Positions 56,101-64,000 of a stretch of DNA of 64,000 bases are shown piece after piece (positions within the stretch are counted from its first letter, which is position 1; each line of letters opens with the position of its first letter). The DNA is from Strobilurus pachycystidiatus (lineage: Eukaryota; Basidiomycota; Agaricomycetes; Agaricales; Physalacriaceae): the NCBI GenBank assembly GCA_019915135.1, contig JAHLMK010000002.1:1860001-1924000 (forward strand), in the 5' to 3' direction. A program made the position numbers and the translations under genes. The notes under the pieces were generated by a model. It was given only the letters and a program-made list of their open reading frames with translations, did not search any database and was not told the DNA's origin.

Positions 56101-57043
56101 GAAACGGCCTTCAAAATGGGCCGGCTTCAACGCTGTGACCGTAGCAAGGTGTGGATTAACAAGTTGGCCAGAGGCAAGGGCTCTCAAGGAAGAGACCGCC
56201 GAGTCACTGGGAGAATGGATCTTCGAGGACATTCTGTGCAGGTGGGGTTGTATCAAGGAAATTGTAACCGACAATGGGCCAGCAATCAAGAAGGCTTTAG
56301 TACATATTGAACAGAAATATGGTATTACAGGTATCTTGATCACGGCGTACAATAAGCAAGCCAACGGAAAGGTTGAACGAGGACACTGGGATATCCGTCA
56401 ATCTCTCTTCAAGGTATGCAGGGGTAAGCCCGAGCAATGGCCAGAGTTCCTACATGAGGTCCTTTGGGCAGAGCGCATTACCATAAAGAGAAGTTTAGGT
56501 ACTTCAGCGTTCCAGGCAGTAACCGGTTGTGAACCAATCATGCCAATGGACCTGGAGGAATTGACTTGGCTGGTCGAAGCACCAGATCGACTGGTCTCCC
56601 ATTCGGACCTTATTGCCTTCCGAGCTAGGCAGCTCATCAAGCACAAAGAAGATACTGTCAAGCTAAGGTCAAAGGTCCTTCTAAATAAACAGAAGGCCGC
56701 GGCGAAGTTCCTAGAGGACTTCCAGAACAGTATCCCTCGCTACAAATTCAAAACTGGTGAACTAGTACTAGTAAGGAACACTAGGATTGAATCAGAAATG
56801 AATGCGAAGTTCAAGGAAAGGTTTATGGGACCTTACGCGGTAGTAACAAGGACCTCGGCAGGAAACTATGTGGTCTGCGAGTTGGACGGGACGATCTACA
56901 AGGACAAGATAGCTCAGTTCCGTGTAATACCTTTTGTATCGCGACGGGATCCTATAGACCTTGGGAAACAGTTCTTTGATCGGCTACACTTCATAAGTAA
57001 ACCGATCACGAAGACCTTAGATGTCCTGGCGAAAACTACGTGA
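53111..57043 (+). CDS. pol: Pol: reverse transcriptase, RNase H, integrase
   Basis: Open from 53111 to the TGA at 57041-57043 with no early ATG, as expected for frameshift expression. RT: KLDSGVYEPSNSSYRSRWFCVVKKDG, LRLKTLPMGWTNSV and the catalytic YIDDV. RNase H: LSVDTSYQAVGFYL, SQAKRELFGLFRAL, EVDAKYIKG. Integrase: zinc ligands HDRAGH and C-X2-C (CVLCQ), then the DDE residues in YIDTFRMP, VTDNGPAIKK and NGKVERGHW. A C-terminal MGPYAVV matches the GPY/F module. No chromodomain was seen. All catalytic residues are present, so the element may be active. Confidence 0.93.
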   Translation, partial: RSNSKAYDSRWTNGFSREPKDVGNSYEEAVLILERSPEGNVEVKQSWIPGDNRETFGEGDLTSLYMKKSPNKVHQAAKRLRKQHAFMHASMHPTSTHMTVPEHMVTPTGLLKVPPKTQGFRKVFNINQIAEDQEELKSYATATLNLFYGVPKELEQVFTGLSVTLPKDYMAEAQQEFLRLESQIPKRGVFVGKKYKPVALKTKAHLGTLPEEFRIKRHIHGDPLAGMPKLVPDPPPFVPTGRYTAERREQIQADHVGDFLTDAERRIIDSIFCNQNEGFAWEESEKGHFKPEFFPPVDIPVIPHTPWVLRNIPIPPGIYDEVCKIIKHKLDSGVYEPSNSSYRSRWFCVVKKDGKKLRLVHSLEPLNAVTIAYSGLPPATEELAESFAGRSCGGTLDLFVGYDERLLATASRDMTTFSTPYGALRLKTLPMGWTNSVPIFHDDVTTILKDEIPAFTRPYIDDVPVRGPATQYEQADGTYETLPGHPEVRRFVWEHLVNMNRIIQRMKHAGGTFSGHKAIICAEEIVVVGHVCTYEGRKPAEDRVKVISDWPPCKALTEVRSFLGTAGIFRAFVKDYSKKALPLTRLTKDITKFRWTDEEQESMDTLKEAIRTCPMLKPLNYEWSTPITLSVDTSYQAVGFYLSQVDPKDPKKRYFAKFMSLTLNEREARYSQAKRELFGLFRALSACKYYLLGCRKLEIEVDAKYIKGMLSNVDSLANANLQRWAEEILMYHFTLVHVPGKVHGPDGLSRRPASEHDVVVPRPHINIEDDEVNTFEYQEPKGLPIEEQPLDFDTFRNDIDSRGGYFQEIVRSPLPDHIKVSKAVRTSGLVNVKDIKGWMHITEFPELNKSKRERLWETYLPKLQPYLQSEDVLEDEDLEKWSKDFFVQHERLYRTHSDSHPRRVLLPNERIPVCKALHDRAGHKGQYSVLQLIMKRFWWPGMEVDIRWYVRTCVLCQKRQKRNIKVAPTITSTPGIYERAYIDTFRMPKAGEESTRKKRPSKWAGFNAVTVARCGLTSWPEARALKEETAESLGEWIFEDILCRWGCIKEIVTDNGPAIKKALVHIEQKYGITGILITAYNKQANGKVERGHWDIRQSLFKVCRGKPEQWPEFLHEVLWAERITIKRSLGTSAFQAVTGCEPIMPMDLEELTWLVEAPDRLVSHSDLIAFRARQLIKHKEDTVKLRSKVLLNKQKAAAKFLEDFQNSIPRYKFKTGELVLVRNTRIESEMNAKFKERFMGPYAVVTRTSAGNYVVCELDGTIYKDKIAQFRVIPFVSRRDPIDLGKQFFDRLHFISKPITKTLDVLAKTT
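53150..53156 (+). promoter_or_regulatory. Candidate -1 ribosomal frameshift site, pro to pol
   Basis: GGGTTTT in the phase G GGT TTT relative to the pro frame, 18 nt before the TAG. The pol frame (-1) is open from 53111. A perfect stem CGTAGG/CCTACG with loop AAATT (53173-53189) covers the stop codon 16 nt downstream. Confidence 0.65.
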
Positions 57044-57166
57044 CCTTGAGTCCCCAGGAATGAACCAAAGGTTCTAAGAAAGCCAAGGTACCACACCAGA
57101 TGACGGGGACGTCATCAGAAAAGTAAAGAGAGAATAGAGGGACACCGGTCCATTTATTCAAAAGAC

Positions 57167-57174
57167 TATAAAAA
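57167..57174 (+). promoter_or_regulatory. Possible TATA box of the sense cargo gene
   Basis: TATAAAAA between pol and the cargo gene, about 210 nt before its ATG, so this gene may be transcribed separately from the LTR. Confidence 0.35.
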
Positions 57175-57381
57175 TTTTATTTAACTTATTCTGTGCCCAG
57201 CTGGCTACAAAGGTAGCTAAGGTAGCATTGAACTAAGGACAGAATAAGGAAGCAAGACAAGGCACGAGGCATCAGGGAAGTGGCGGGGTGCGAATAAAGA
57301 AAAGCTTAAAAGTGATAAGCCCGTAGGCGATGTGGTAAGCGCAGAAAAGGAAGCACCACTCACCGAACAACCACCACGACC

Positions 57382-59494
57382 ATGCTCCCTCAAGAGAACG
57401 ACCCCACTGTGGACGCGAAGGTAAGTGCCTGGCACGATCACAGCGTAGAACGAGGCGGTGAACTTACTTACCAAAAGGAGCAGTCACCGCCGCCATCGCA
57501 GCCGCCGACGAAAGACAACCAGGAGCCTCCCGCAGTCCAGGAGGAGAAGGAAATGGAGGTGCAAGGGCAGGAGCAGGTGAGTAGTGACGAACAACGCGTT
57601 GAGAAACGGCGAAACTCACCACTACCACCCCCTCTGCTAGCTCCCGTCCATTCCCTGCGAAGCCAGGCCGGACCATGTCAAAATGACGCGTCCCCTGTTC
57701 GACTACGGCGGTTTCTTGACGAACAGGACCGCGCCGCCGGAACTAGACGCAGGTATCAGCCTGCACCTGGCCGAGTTGCTGTGCGCCAACTCAACGACGA
57801 CACGGGAGATCTTGCAAAAGGCCGGGTACCACGACTACCTGCACAATGGGGTATTCTGGCTAACGTTCCAGGACGCGCTAGCGGCGAAACCAGCCAGCAG
57901 AGCCACTCCGCTCGAACGAGTGGAGACCGCGCTCAGCACCGCGTGGCGCGCCACCTCCGCCTACAAAAAGCAGGTCCGCCCCACCCGAGCCACCACTTTC
58001 CTGAACAACGACCGCGTGGCCCCAGAGCTCGCGATCCGGCTCTCAGAAGACGACGCTCAGCGTTGTTTTCTGGAGTTGGACCATCTCTGGAACTTCGTGC
58101 ACGATCAGGACCGCGCCAACCTATTCTGGGGCGCCTTGATAGTGGAGATGCGCAAGCAGCGCGACGACCTCCCCATCCGCAGGTCGTTCCTCAAGACGAT
58201 GGATAACCTCATCGAAAGCGCGATTGCCGAGCTTGGCATCGCAGACTACCAGCGCGACGAAACACCGAGTCTCGACAGCAAGGTCGACGACGAGGGCACT
58301 CCGCGCCCCACCATGCAGCAGCTTGCGCAGGAGGCGTCGCCCAGTCCCCGCGACTCGCAAATCCCGTCACCAGCGCCCGCCTCGCACCACGAACCCACGC
58401 CCGAGCCCGAGATGGAACCCCCGGCGCGTCGACCATACGTCGCGGCAGGGAAGGGTGGCCCCAAATCGGTTACCAAGTACGTCGCTCACCGTACCGTCGC
58501 ACCCGTAATCTTTGCTAATGCCCCGGCCAGGCCGAAGGCCGTTGTCGTAAAAGTGGAACCGAAGGACAAGGACGTCGCCCCCACCCGGAAAACCTCGGTC
58601 GCGCGCGCCACCACTGGTGGAAGCCAGAAGCGCAAGTTCGTCGAGGAGGAACCGGAGGAGGAGGACGAGTTGGACGAAGACGCCGAAGCCAGCGACGAGG
58701 AGGAGGACGACTTCGTCCTCGATGTACGCGACAAGACCAACCCGCGTATCCCCCTCCACCGCGACGACGGCTTCTGCGTCCCGTGCATCAAGCAGAAGTT
58801 GGGTTGCACCTACTTCAGGATCCACGCCACGCCCGCGGAGAAGAATAACAGCTTCACCTGCGACCAGTGCAAGGAGAAGGACGGGCAGCACGGTCCGTGC
58901 TGGGTCGCATGGAGGCGAAGCCAGGTCCCCGAGCCGTGGAAGGAGGTCGCGTTGAAGGTCCGCGCCCAGTTGCAGGCCGTGGCAAGGAACAAGCCCGATT
59001 CTCAGATCCGGGCCCGGCGCCACCAGGACTACTCCGACGCCGCGCAAGCTATCGCAAAGGAAGCGGACCAGCGGTGGAAGGAGGAGAAGCAGAGGAAGAA
59101 GGACGAGCCCCCGGCGAAACGCCGTCGAGTCGAGAGCGCCGCCAGAAAGAAGGGCAAGGCCAAGAAGGAGGAGACGTCGGACGAAGAGGGCACCGGCGAC
59201 TCCGACGTCGAGGAAATCCAAGCGCCCCGCACCCGCCTCCAGAAGGGAAAGGTCAGCGCCGCCCCGCCGCCCGCCTCGACCAAGTCCTCGAAGGGAGCCG
59301 CCACGTCGATCAGCGCGGTCCAACGCCAGGACAAAGGCGAAGGAGCTAGCCGTCAAGGTGTGCTGTCCTCCGCCTCCGCCAGCCGCATCGACCCCGCCGA
59401 GGACGTAGACAAGGTCCTGGCGTTGTACTTCTCCCTGAGTGAGAAGAGTCGCAAGAAGTTTAGGAAGATCGCAGAGATTGCGGTGGGACGTTAG
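57382..59494 (+). CDS. Cargo gene 1: nuclear Zn2Cys6-like protein carried by the retroelement
   Basis: Three exons, 57382-57420, 57478-57576 and 57641-59494 (1992 nt, 663 residues); introns start GTAAGT and GTGAGT and end AAAAG and GCTAG, all in phase. Residues about 60-260 are a helical domain of unknown fold (LFDYGGFLTNRTAPPELDAG, LDHLWNFVHDQDRANLFWG). An acidic block follows, then six Cys at 425, 428, 435, 453, 456, 466: C-X2-C-X6-C-X17-C-X2-C-X9-C, the Zn2Cys6 spacing with a long middle loop. A Lys/Arg cluster near 536 (PPAKRRRVE) looks like a nuclear signal. Base composition is far richer in GC than the rest of the element. Likely DNA-binding; function unknown. Confidence 0.75.
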
Positions 59495-59680
59495 TAGCGT
59501 CCCGCCGCAATTTCCTTTATATGTACACGAACTTTAGTCACAGTGCCACAATGGACACTTTTGTATACGCATCGCCCGCCCCGCCCCGTTGTATTTTATA
59601 AAAATATACAACTTCTTGTACTCCAAAGAACCGTGTGAAAACCACCAAGGTGCAAGAACAAGGAACCTTAGTGGGAACCT

Positions 59681-59695
59681 TAAGTCAAGGGGAGA
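59681..59695 (+). repeat. Internal copy of the polypurine tract
   Basis: TAAGTCAAGGGGAGA is identical to the 15 nt that abut the 3' LTR at 63085-63099. It lies between the sense cargo gene and the antisense genes. Confidence 0.8.
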
Positions 59696-59709
59696 GTCTA
59701 GGACTCTCC
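59691..59709. terminator. Hairpin between convergent cargo genes
   Basis: GGAGAGTC, TAG, GACTCTCC form a perfect 8-bp stem in the gap where two cargo genes converge. It may mark 3'-end formation; it overlaps the internal polypurine tract. Confidence 0.35.
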
Positions 59710-59881
59710 TTGGAATATCAAAGGTCGCGAAGGTCGGGGGCTGAGAACCTTAGACGATGAAAAGGTCCACAAGAAGCTGTGTTACGAGTAAAGTAATACA
59801 GACAAAGCAATGTGACTATAAGGAACATTCGTAAGGCAGAAAAGAAAAGCGACCTTTAGGTCAAAAGAAGTCAACTAAGGA

Positions 59882-61019
59882 CTAAGCAAAACGACTCCAA
59901 TCAGGAGGGACCGCAAGGTTCGCAAGGCGCGCATAGAAAGGTCCTGCGTTGCGAAGGTCAATTGCTAACATACTAGCAGCAAGGAGTTCGTAGTCTACTT
60001 CGGTGGCCTCCGACCAGTCGATGAGCCAGAGTAGTGGATCAATGATAGGCAGCGACTGGTTGGGGCGCTGGAAACACAGAAGTTACAAACGGACCTCAAA
60101 CTACGAAGTTGTTCACGGACCCGATTGGCGGGAAGGTCAATCTCGGGGATCAACCGACGCATATTGGGAGGTCTATCCAATGCGTAGACGTCGTCCCAGC
60201 CATAAAGAGCAGAGTTCTGACGCTGGAACTCTGGCCACCACTTCATAACCGCGACAAGGTCGGCAGGAAGGTCCCCATACTGAACAGGAAGGACCTTCAG
60301 GTCGTCAGACCCGATGTAAAGCGAGCGAAGGAGTGTGGAAAAGCCAGAGTAACCACCAAAGTGGGCCTCGACCTACGTCTAAGGTCAGCGCCGACCACAA
60401 GACATGAAAGAAAAAGACCAGGTTTAACTCACCATGAAAGGTCCGATGAACTCTTGGGTAAACCAAGGGTGACTCGCAAGGATGTCCATGTTAAAGTCCC
60501 CCAGGTGGAAGCGGGCGCCTTCACCGTCAAAGGTGTTGCCTTCGGCGAACCAAGCCTTGCAAAGTTCGACGGCGGTGTAGTACAAAGGAAAGAAGTGCGC
60601 CTTGAAACCTTGAGGAATGGCCCCGTTCTGGAAGTGAAAAGCGGGTTCCCAGATATAACGAAAGCGGACCTAAGGACCATCCGATTAAACGAGAAAAGTG
60701 TCGAGACAAAATCAACTAGACTGACCAGAACGTGCAAAAGATAGCGCAAGGTCGGGACGTCTAGAGGTTCGTCGCGTCCAAAGGCATGAACCGGAGGCTT
60801 GAGCTGGGGAAGGAGGCGAGTGTCGTCCTCCGTAGCTAAGGTCCCATCCGGATGACGGACTACCGCAACGAAGTAGCGTGTATAGTTGTACATCTCCATG
60901 GCGCAGCTCAGCGCAAGGTCCGCGGTGACTAAGTCATGTTGAAAAGAGGTCAAAGGCGAGCGAAGTCGAACGCCTTGAATGCGTGTATCTGCAAAGGAAG
61001 GCAGGACGGGCGCGGGCAT
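59882..61019 (-). CDS. Cargo gene 2 (antisense): unknown 322-residue protein
   Basis: Four exons, 61019-60726, 60669-60433, 60372-60121 and 60067-59882, sum to 969 nt with every junction in phase. Introns have donors GTCAGT, GTGAGT and GTCCGT and acceptors CTTAG, CGTAG and TCCAG. The product starts MPAPVLPSFADTRIQGV. It has aromatic-rich stretches (YTRYFVAVVRHPDG, YIWEPAFHF, AHFFPLYYTAVELCKAWFAE) and ends VPPDWSRFA. No signal peptide, membrane span or known domain was recognised. The strand is opposite to the element's own transcript, so these introns cannot be removed from the genomic RNA. Confidence 0.72.
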
Positions 61020-61394
61020 GATCAAAGATGAGATTCCTGTCGCCGCGACCGACTTAAAAGAAAACCCCCGCCAGTCAAGAAGGTCCAAACACGCCGATAA
61101 AAGGACAAAGTTTAGGCGCCACCAATCTAAAGGTAGGTACGATCGGCGATAGCCGATCGAACTAAGTTCGATCTTAGGCCTACCAGGAGGCGGTCAGGAA
61201 ACTTTGAGGGTTCAAATCGAAAGGAGTTGGATTATGCACCAACTGGGCCTAGAGTAGTCTAAGGAAACAAAGTGACTACCGCTCCTACAAGTAGAGAAGA
61301 AATCCGAAACCAGTATAAAGACGAAGTAGAGAAAAACTATGAGTAGTACTGGTTAAGACTTGGCGAAAGCTAAGCTAAAGAAGGACCTTGTAGT

Positions 61395-62901
61395 CTACTG
61401 AGCCTGGTCAATCGCGTCTAAGGCCGAGATATAAAGGTCGCGAGTCGACTGCAAGACTTGGATACGACCCCGAATCTCGTTGAAGGTCGAGATAATGTCG
61501 TGCCGGTACTGGCGTTCCAAAATGACCAAGTTGGGCGAGATGTTGGGATCGTCAAGACCAGACAACCTTGACATACGCTTGTGGACTTGGGCCAAGGCAG
61601 CAGACAGACCATTGATGTACTGGTTCGCTAAGGGGAAGTAACCAGGAATCAACAAGGCAAACCAAGGAGCGAGGAAGAAGCACCTTACCGCCTTCAAGTT
61701 GTTTAAGAACGACGGGTTCGACCCCAAAGGTCGAAGGCCGGGCCGCCTTTACAACACGGCGAGCGTTCTCATCGTTAAGCTTACGCTTAGGAGGAGCTTC
61801 TTGACCATTGATCGCGCCCAAGGTTTGAAGGGCTTTCTGGTAAACACGGGCGTTAATGTCCATACCGGGAAGAGCTGCGAAAGGAAGGTAACGGACGGAA
61901 GATGACTATTAAAGAAGTCATAAGGAAGTCCGGGACAAACATAGGATTCAAAGGAACGTACCGCTTCGGCTTCCTTTGACAAGGAATTGGCGACTTGGAG
62001 CTGGCGAAAGGCTTCAATAAAAGAAGATGAGACTGGCAAAAGAAATTGAGCGCACAGTATCACCGACGACGACAACGGAGTCCTCACCGTCGCTCTCGCC
62101 AGCTGCCACATCGTCAGCCCAATTAAAGTACTCCGTCCATCGCGACGTCGCCGTCTCCCGTCTCGGCTCGTTTCTCCATGGCCTCAGTAACGACCTCGGG
62201 CGATTTCTTCGTCTTCTAAGCGAAGACATCCAGAGGTTACAGTAGGAAACCGACGAGTAACGAACGGACATACCTTGCCTTTCTCAACCTTGTCCGGCTT
62301 GAAGTAAGCGTTATCCGGATGCATAGGGTGACCCGGGGACAGGCCAGGGAAGTGGGCGTTAGACGCCTTCTTGCAGCTGCTCACCAAAGGTTGGAGGATA
62401 TGAGCGATGTGGTGCGTCGGCGTCTGAGGGTGAATCCCCAGCAGGTGTACCAGCATCCCTACATAGAGGCGAAGGTTGAAAAAGAACACCGCCATGTCCG
62501 TCGACACCTTGGAACCATTTGGAAAGGTGCGAAGGTCATGGGCGACGGCCTAAAGAAAACAAGGACAGGATGAAGTCAGGATCAGGAAAAGAACACAGCG
62601 AAGGAGTACACACAAGGACTCTCTCCATGATCTTGTCAACATAGCCGGTGATCTCCAGTGCCACGTCGGGATTCGAACACGCCTTCTTGAGGTCCAGACG
62701 ATGGACCTTGGGAATGATGAGCGTAAGATGCATGCCGAGGTACATAAGGAAGTCGGGTGTGTTGGCTGGAGGGTCGTAGTCGAGCGCATAAGCGACAAGA
62801 CCAGCGCCAAGGTCGCGCGTAGTGATCAGGTCCTTCGCGGACGGAACGTGCGGCGTTGTGGGAAGCAGTTTGGCGATGGGAGTCCAAGTTTTGGGAGCCA
62901 T
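61395..62901 (-). CDS. Cargo gene 3 (antisense): unknown protein, apparent one-base frameshift
   Basis: Six exons: 62901-62614, 62549-62274, 62215-62088, 62032-61962, 61905-61689, 61627-61395. Start MAPKTWTPIAKLLPTTPH; end STRDLYISALDAIDQAQ. Five splice junctions have good GT-AG signals, but exon 3 is one base too long: its 5' half reads KTKKSPEVVTEAMEKRAETG and its 3' half continues one frame away (NWADDVAAGESD). A T run near 62127 is the likely spot. Either the gene is broken here, the assembly has an extra T, or a weak acceptor (GGAG) is used. With one base fewer it would be 403 residues. No known domain. Confidence 0.62.
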
Positions 62902-62947
62902 GATAGAATAAAGGCAGGAATGAAAGGTCTGAGGACAAGTCCCAGGA

Positions 62948-62957
62948 CCTTTTATAA
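62948..62957 (-). promoter_or_regulatory. TATA box of antisense cargo gene 3
   Basis: TTATAAAAGG on the minus strand, 47-56 nt before the ATG at 62901, just inside the 3' LTR border. It supports real antisense transcription. Confidence 0.5.
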
Positions 62958-63084
62958 CGGAACGAAGTTAGGCAAAAGAGGGTCCATCGGGCGATAGAAA
63001 CCAAAAGGGGACTTCGTCACAACGGCCTGGTACCCAGGATAAAGGTTCTGAACCACCAAGGACTATGTCGCGGACGACATTTCA

Positions 63085-63099
63085 TAAGTCAAGGGGAGA
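63085..63099 (+). other. Polypurine tract
   Basis: TAAGTCAAGGGGAGA ends exactly where the 3' LTR begins (TG at 63100), the place where plus-strand DNA synthesis is primed. Confidence 0.85.
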
Positions 63100-64000
63100 T
63101 GATACGCAGGGTACTATTCCAGTACTAGAAACGGGGAATTTTGCGATTCCTGAACAGCCCAAAGACCTTAGGAACCTCCAGTCAAGTACTTAGGATAGAG
63201 CACGCAGGAGTTACTGCCTTGACGCGGGCAAGCCTCCAGGACAAGGTCCAGGCGCCTTAACAAGTCCTTTAGGACAGGCGCGATCGGAACCTTCGATCAC
63301 CTTCATCCGAATATCCTTATCCGCGCGTTGGATCCCTTTCAAGATCCCGTACCTTTGCGTGTACCTTGTACTACAGACAATGTGCTATAACCATTCGCAC
63401 CCAAGGAGGGTCCAAAGGTCTCCAGGCGGTTCAGTTCGAGCGACCCAAGACCTGCGCACCTCAACCCAAAGACCTGGAAGGTCCCGAAATAGTTCAAGGA
63501 CGTCACAACCCTTTTGGGGAAACAATCTTCGGAGCTGTCAAAGACTCCGAACCGACGCCTTCCGCTATGCCGATCGATCATGATCCACGATCAAGGACCA
63601 CCCCGAAAGCAGGGTGTATTACCACTTTAAGAAAGCACTCCCCTGTAGTGTCTGCGCTCGAAAGGACGTTCTTAACGATCTCCATCCAACCTATCCACAA
63701 GAAAGCAGGTGTCCGTAGGACCTTGCAACATAAAGATACCTAAGGATCGAAGTCCTTATCGGACCTTGATCTCCTGGGCACAAGGATTGTACCATACCGC
63801 CAAGGTGGCGTATATGGCTAAAGGACCAAGCGGCCTGTCCGCAGTTGTTTCGACCAGGGATAGCCAATAAGAATCCAGCACTTGTATGACTCGAAAGTCC
63901 GATGTATCCGATCCTAGAATAGATGCTTACTCAGTAGGAACCCACCAGTAGTATAAAAGGGCCCAAAGGACCCATATTTCGGTAGCTTAGAGCCCCCTCC
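63100..64000 (+). repeat. 3' LTR, cut by the window's end
   Basis: Identical to 48402-49302 apart from A at 63379. Includes the repeated TATAAAA at 63952-63958. The right end of the element and its target-site duplication lie outside the window. Confidence 0.93.

Larger units (their letters stand above)
48402..64000 (+). mobile_element. Giant Ty3/Gypsy-type LTR retrotransposon with cargo genes (right end outside window)
   Basis: Starts with TG at 48402 and still runs in its 3' LTR at the window's edge, so it exceeds 15.6 kb, about two to three times a usual Gypsy element. Order: 5' LTR, long leader, gag (50650-52008), pro (52005-53177), pol with RT, RNase H and integrase (to 57043), a sense cargo gene (57382-59494), two antisense cargo genes (59882-61019 and 61395-62901), polypurine tract (63085-63099), 3' LTR. 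RT before integrase and the GPY/F-like end of integrase mark Ty3/Gypsy. The two LTRs differ at one position seen in 901 nt, so insertion was recent. Confidence 0.92.

Noticed and set aside
58367..59356. 329-codon open frame on the minus strand opposite cargo gene 1
   Set aside because: It is the GC-rich shadow of a Lys/Glu/Ala-rich exon. It is Leu/Val-rich without domains, and the plus strand has in-phase splice sites, six spaced Cys and a coherent protein.
61200..61230. GGTTCAAATC resembling a tRNA B box inside the LTR element
   Set aside because: No matching A box or cloverleaf at the right distance.
1..64000. CRISPR arrays, bacterial operons or prophage features
   Set aside because: No regularly spaced direct repeats. 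Intron-rich fungal genes make a prokaryotic reading untenable.

Overview
The window looks like nuclear DNA of a mushroom-forming basidiomycete (Agaricomycetes). Genes are dense and on both strands. Introns are numerous, about 50-60 nt, with GT-AG ends and CTAAC/CTGAC-like branch points. The protein families are fungal or basidiomycete (double Zn2Cys6 regulators, Ppg1, Cwc24, Vma16, pICln, Elongin C), and two classes of fungal retroelement are present. All calls come from reading translations and splice signals by eye; no database search was possible.

Left part (1-13 kb): the 3' end of a probable glycosyltransferase gene, a secreted alpha/beta hydrolase, a decayed reverse transcriptase (RT), a membrane alpha/beta hydrolase, pICln, Elongin C facing an F-box gene, a tiny Tyr/Asn/Ser-rich gene and a mitochondrial Ohr/OsmC-type peroxidase. 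At 13.5-17.9 kb lies an unbroken RT gene that contains a spliceosomal intron. It is bracketed by U6 snRNA-like sequences, one of which (17.8 kb, minus) has all the U6 core motifs.

Middle (18-47 kb): a tandem segmental duplication carries two intact transcription-factor genes with double zinc clusters, each followed upstream by a truncated relative. Then come ordinary housekeeping genes: VMA16, an NAD-dependent epimerase, a CUE-domain protein, a SETD6/Rkm4-like methyltransferase with a partial copy of its 3' end, a CRAL-TRIO protein, the Ppg1 phosphatase, a C2H2 factor, the splicing factor Cwc24, a bZIP factor and an MFS transporter.

Right part (48.4-64 kb): one very large, young Ty3/Gypsy-type LTR element, longer than the window can show. 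It has near-identical LTRs, gag, pro and pol in three successive frames with an in-phase GGGTTTY heptamer at each junction, and an rt/RNase H/integrase polyprotein. About 6 kb of extra cargo lies between pol and the 3' LTR: a spliced sense gene for a nuclear Zn2Cys6-like protein and two multi-exon genes on the opposite strand. The 3' polypurine tract is repeated inside the cargo, and the element is strikingly rich in AAGGT/ACCTT except within the zinc-protein gene. This cargo-bearing element is the most unusual object in the window.
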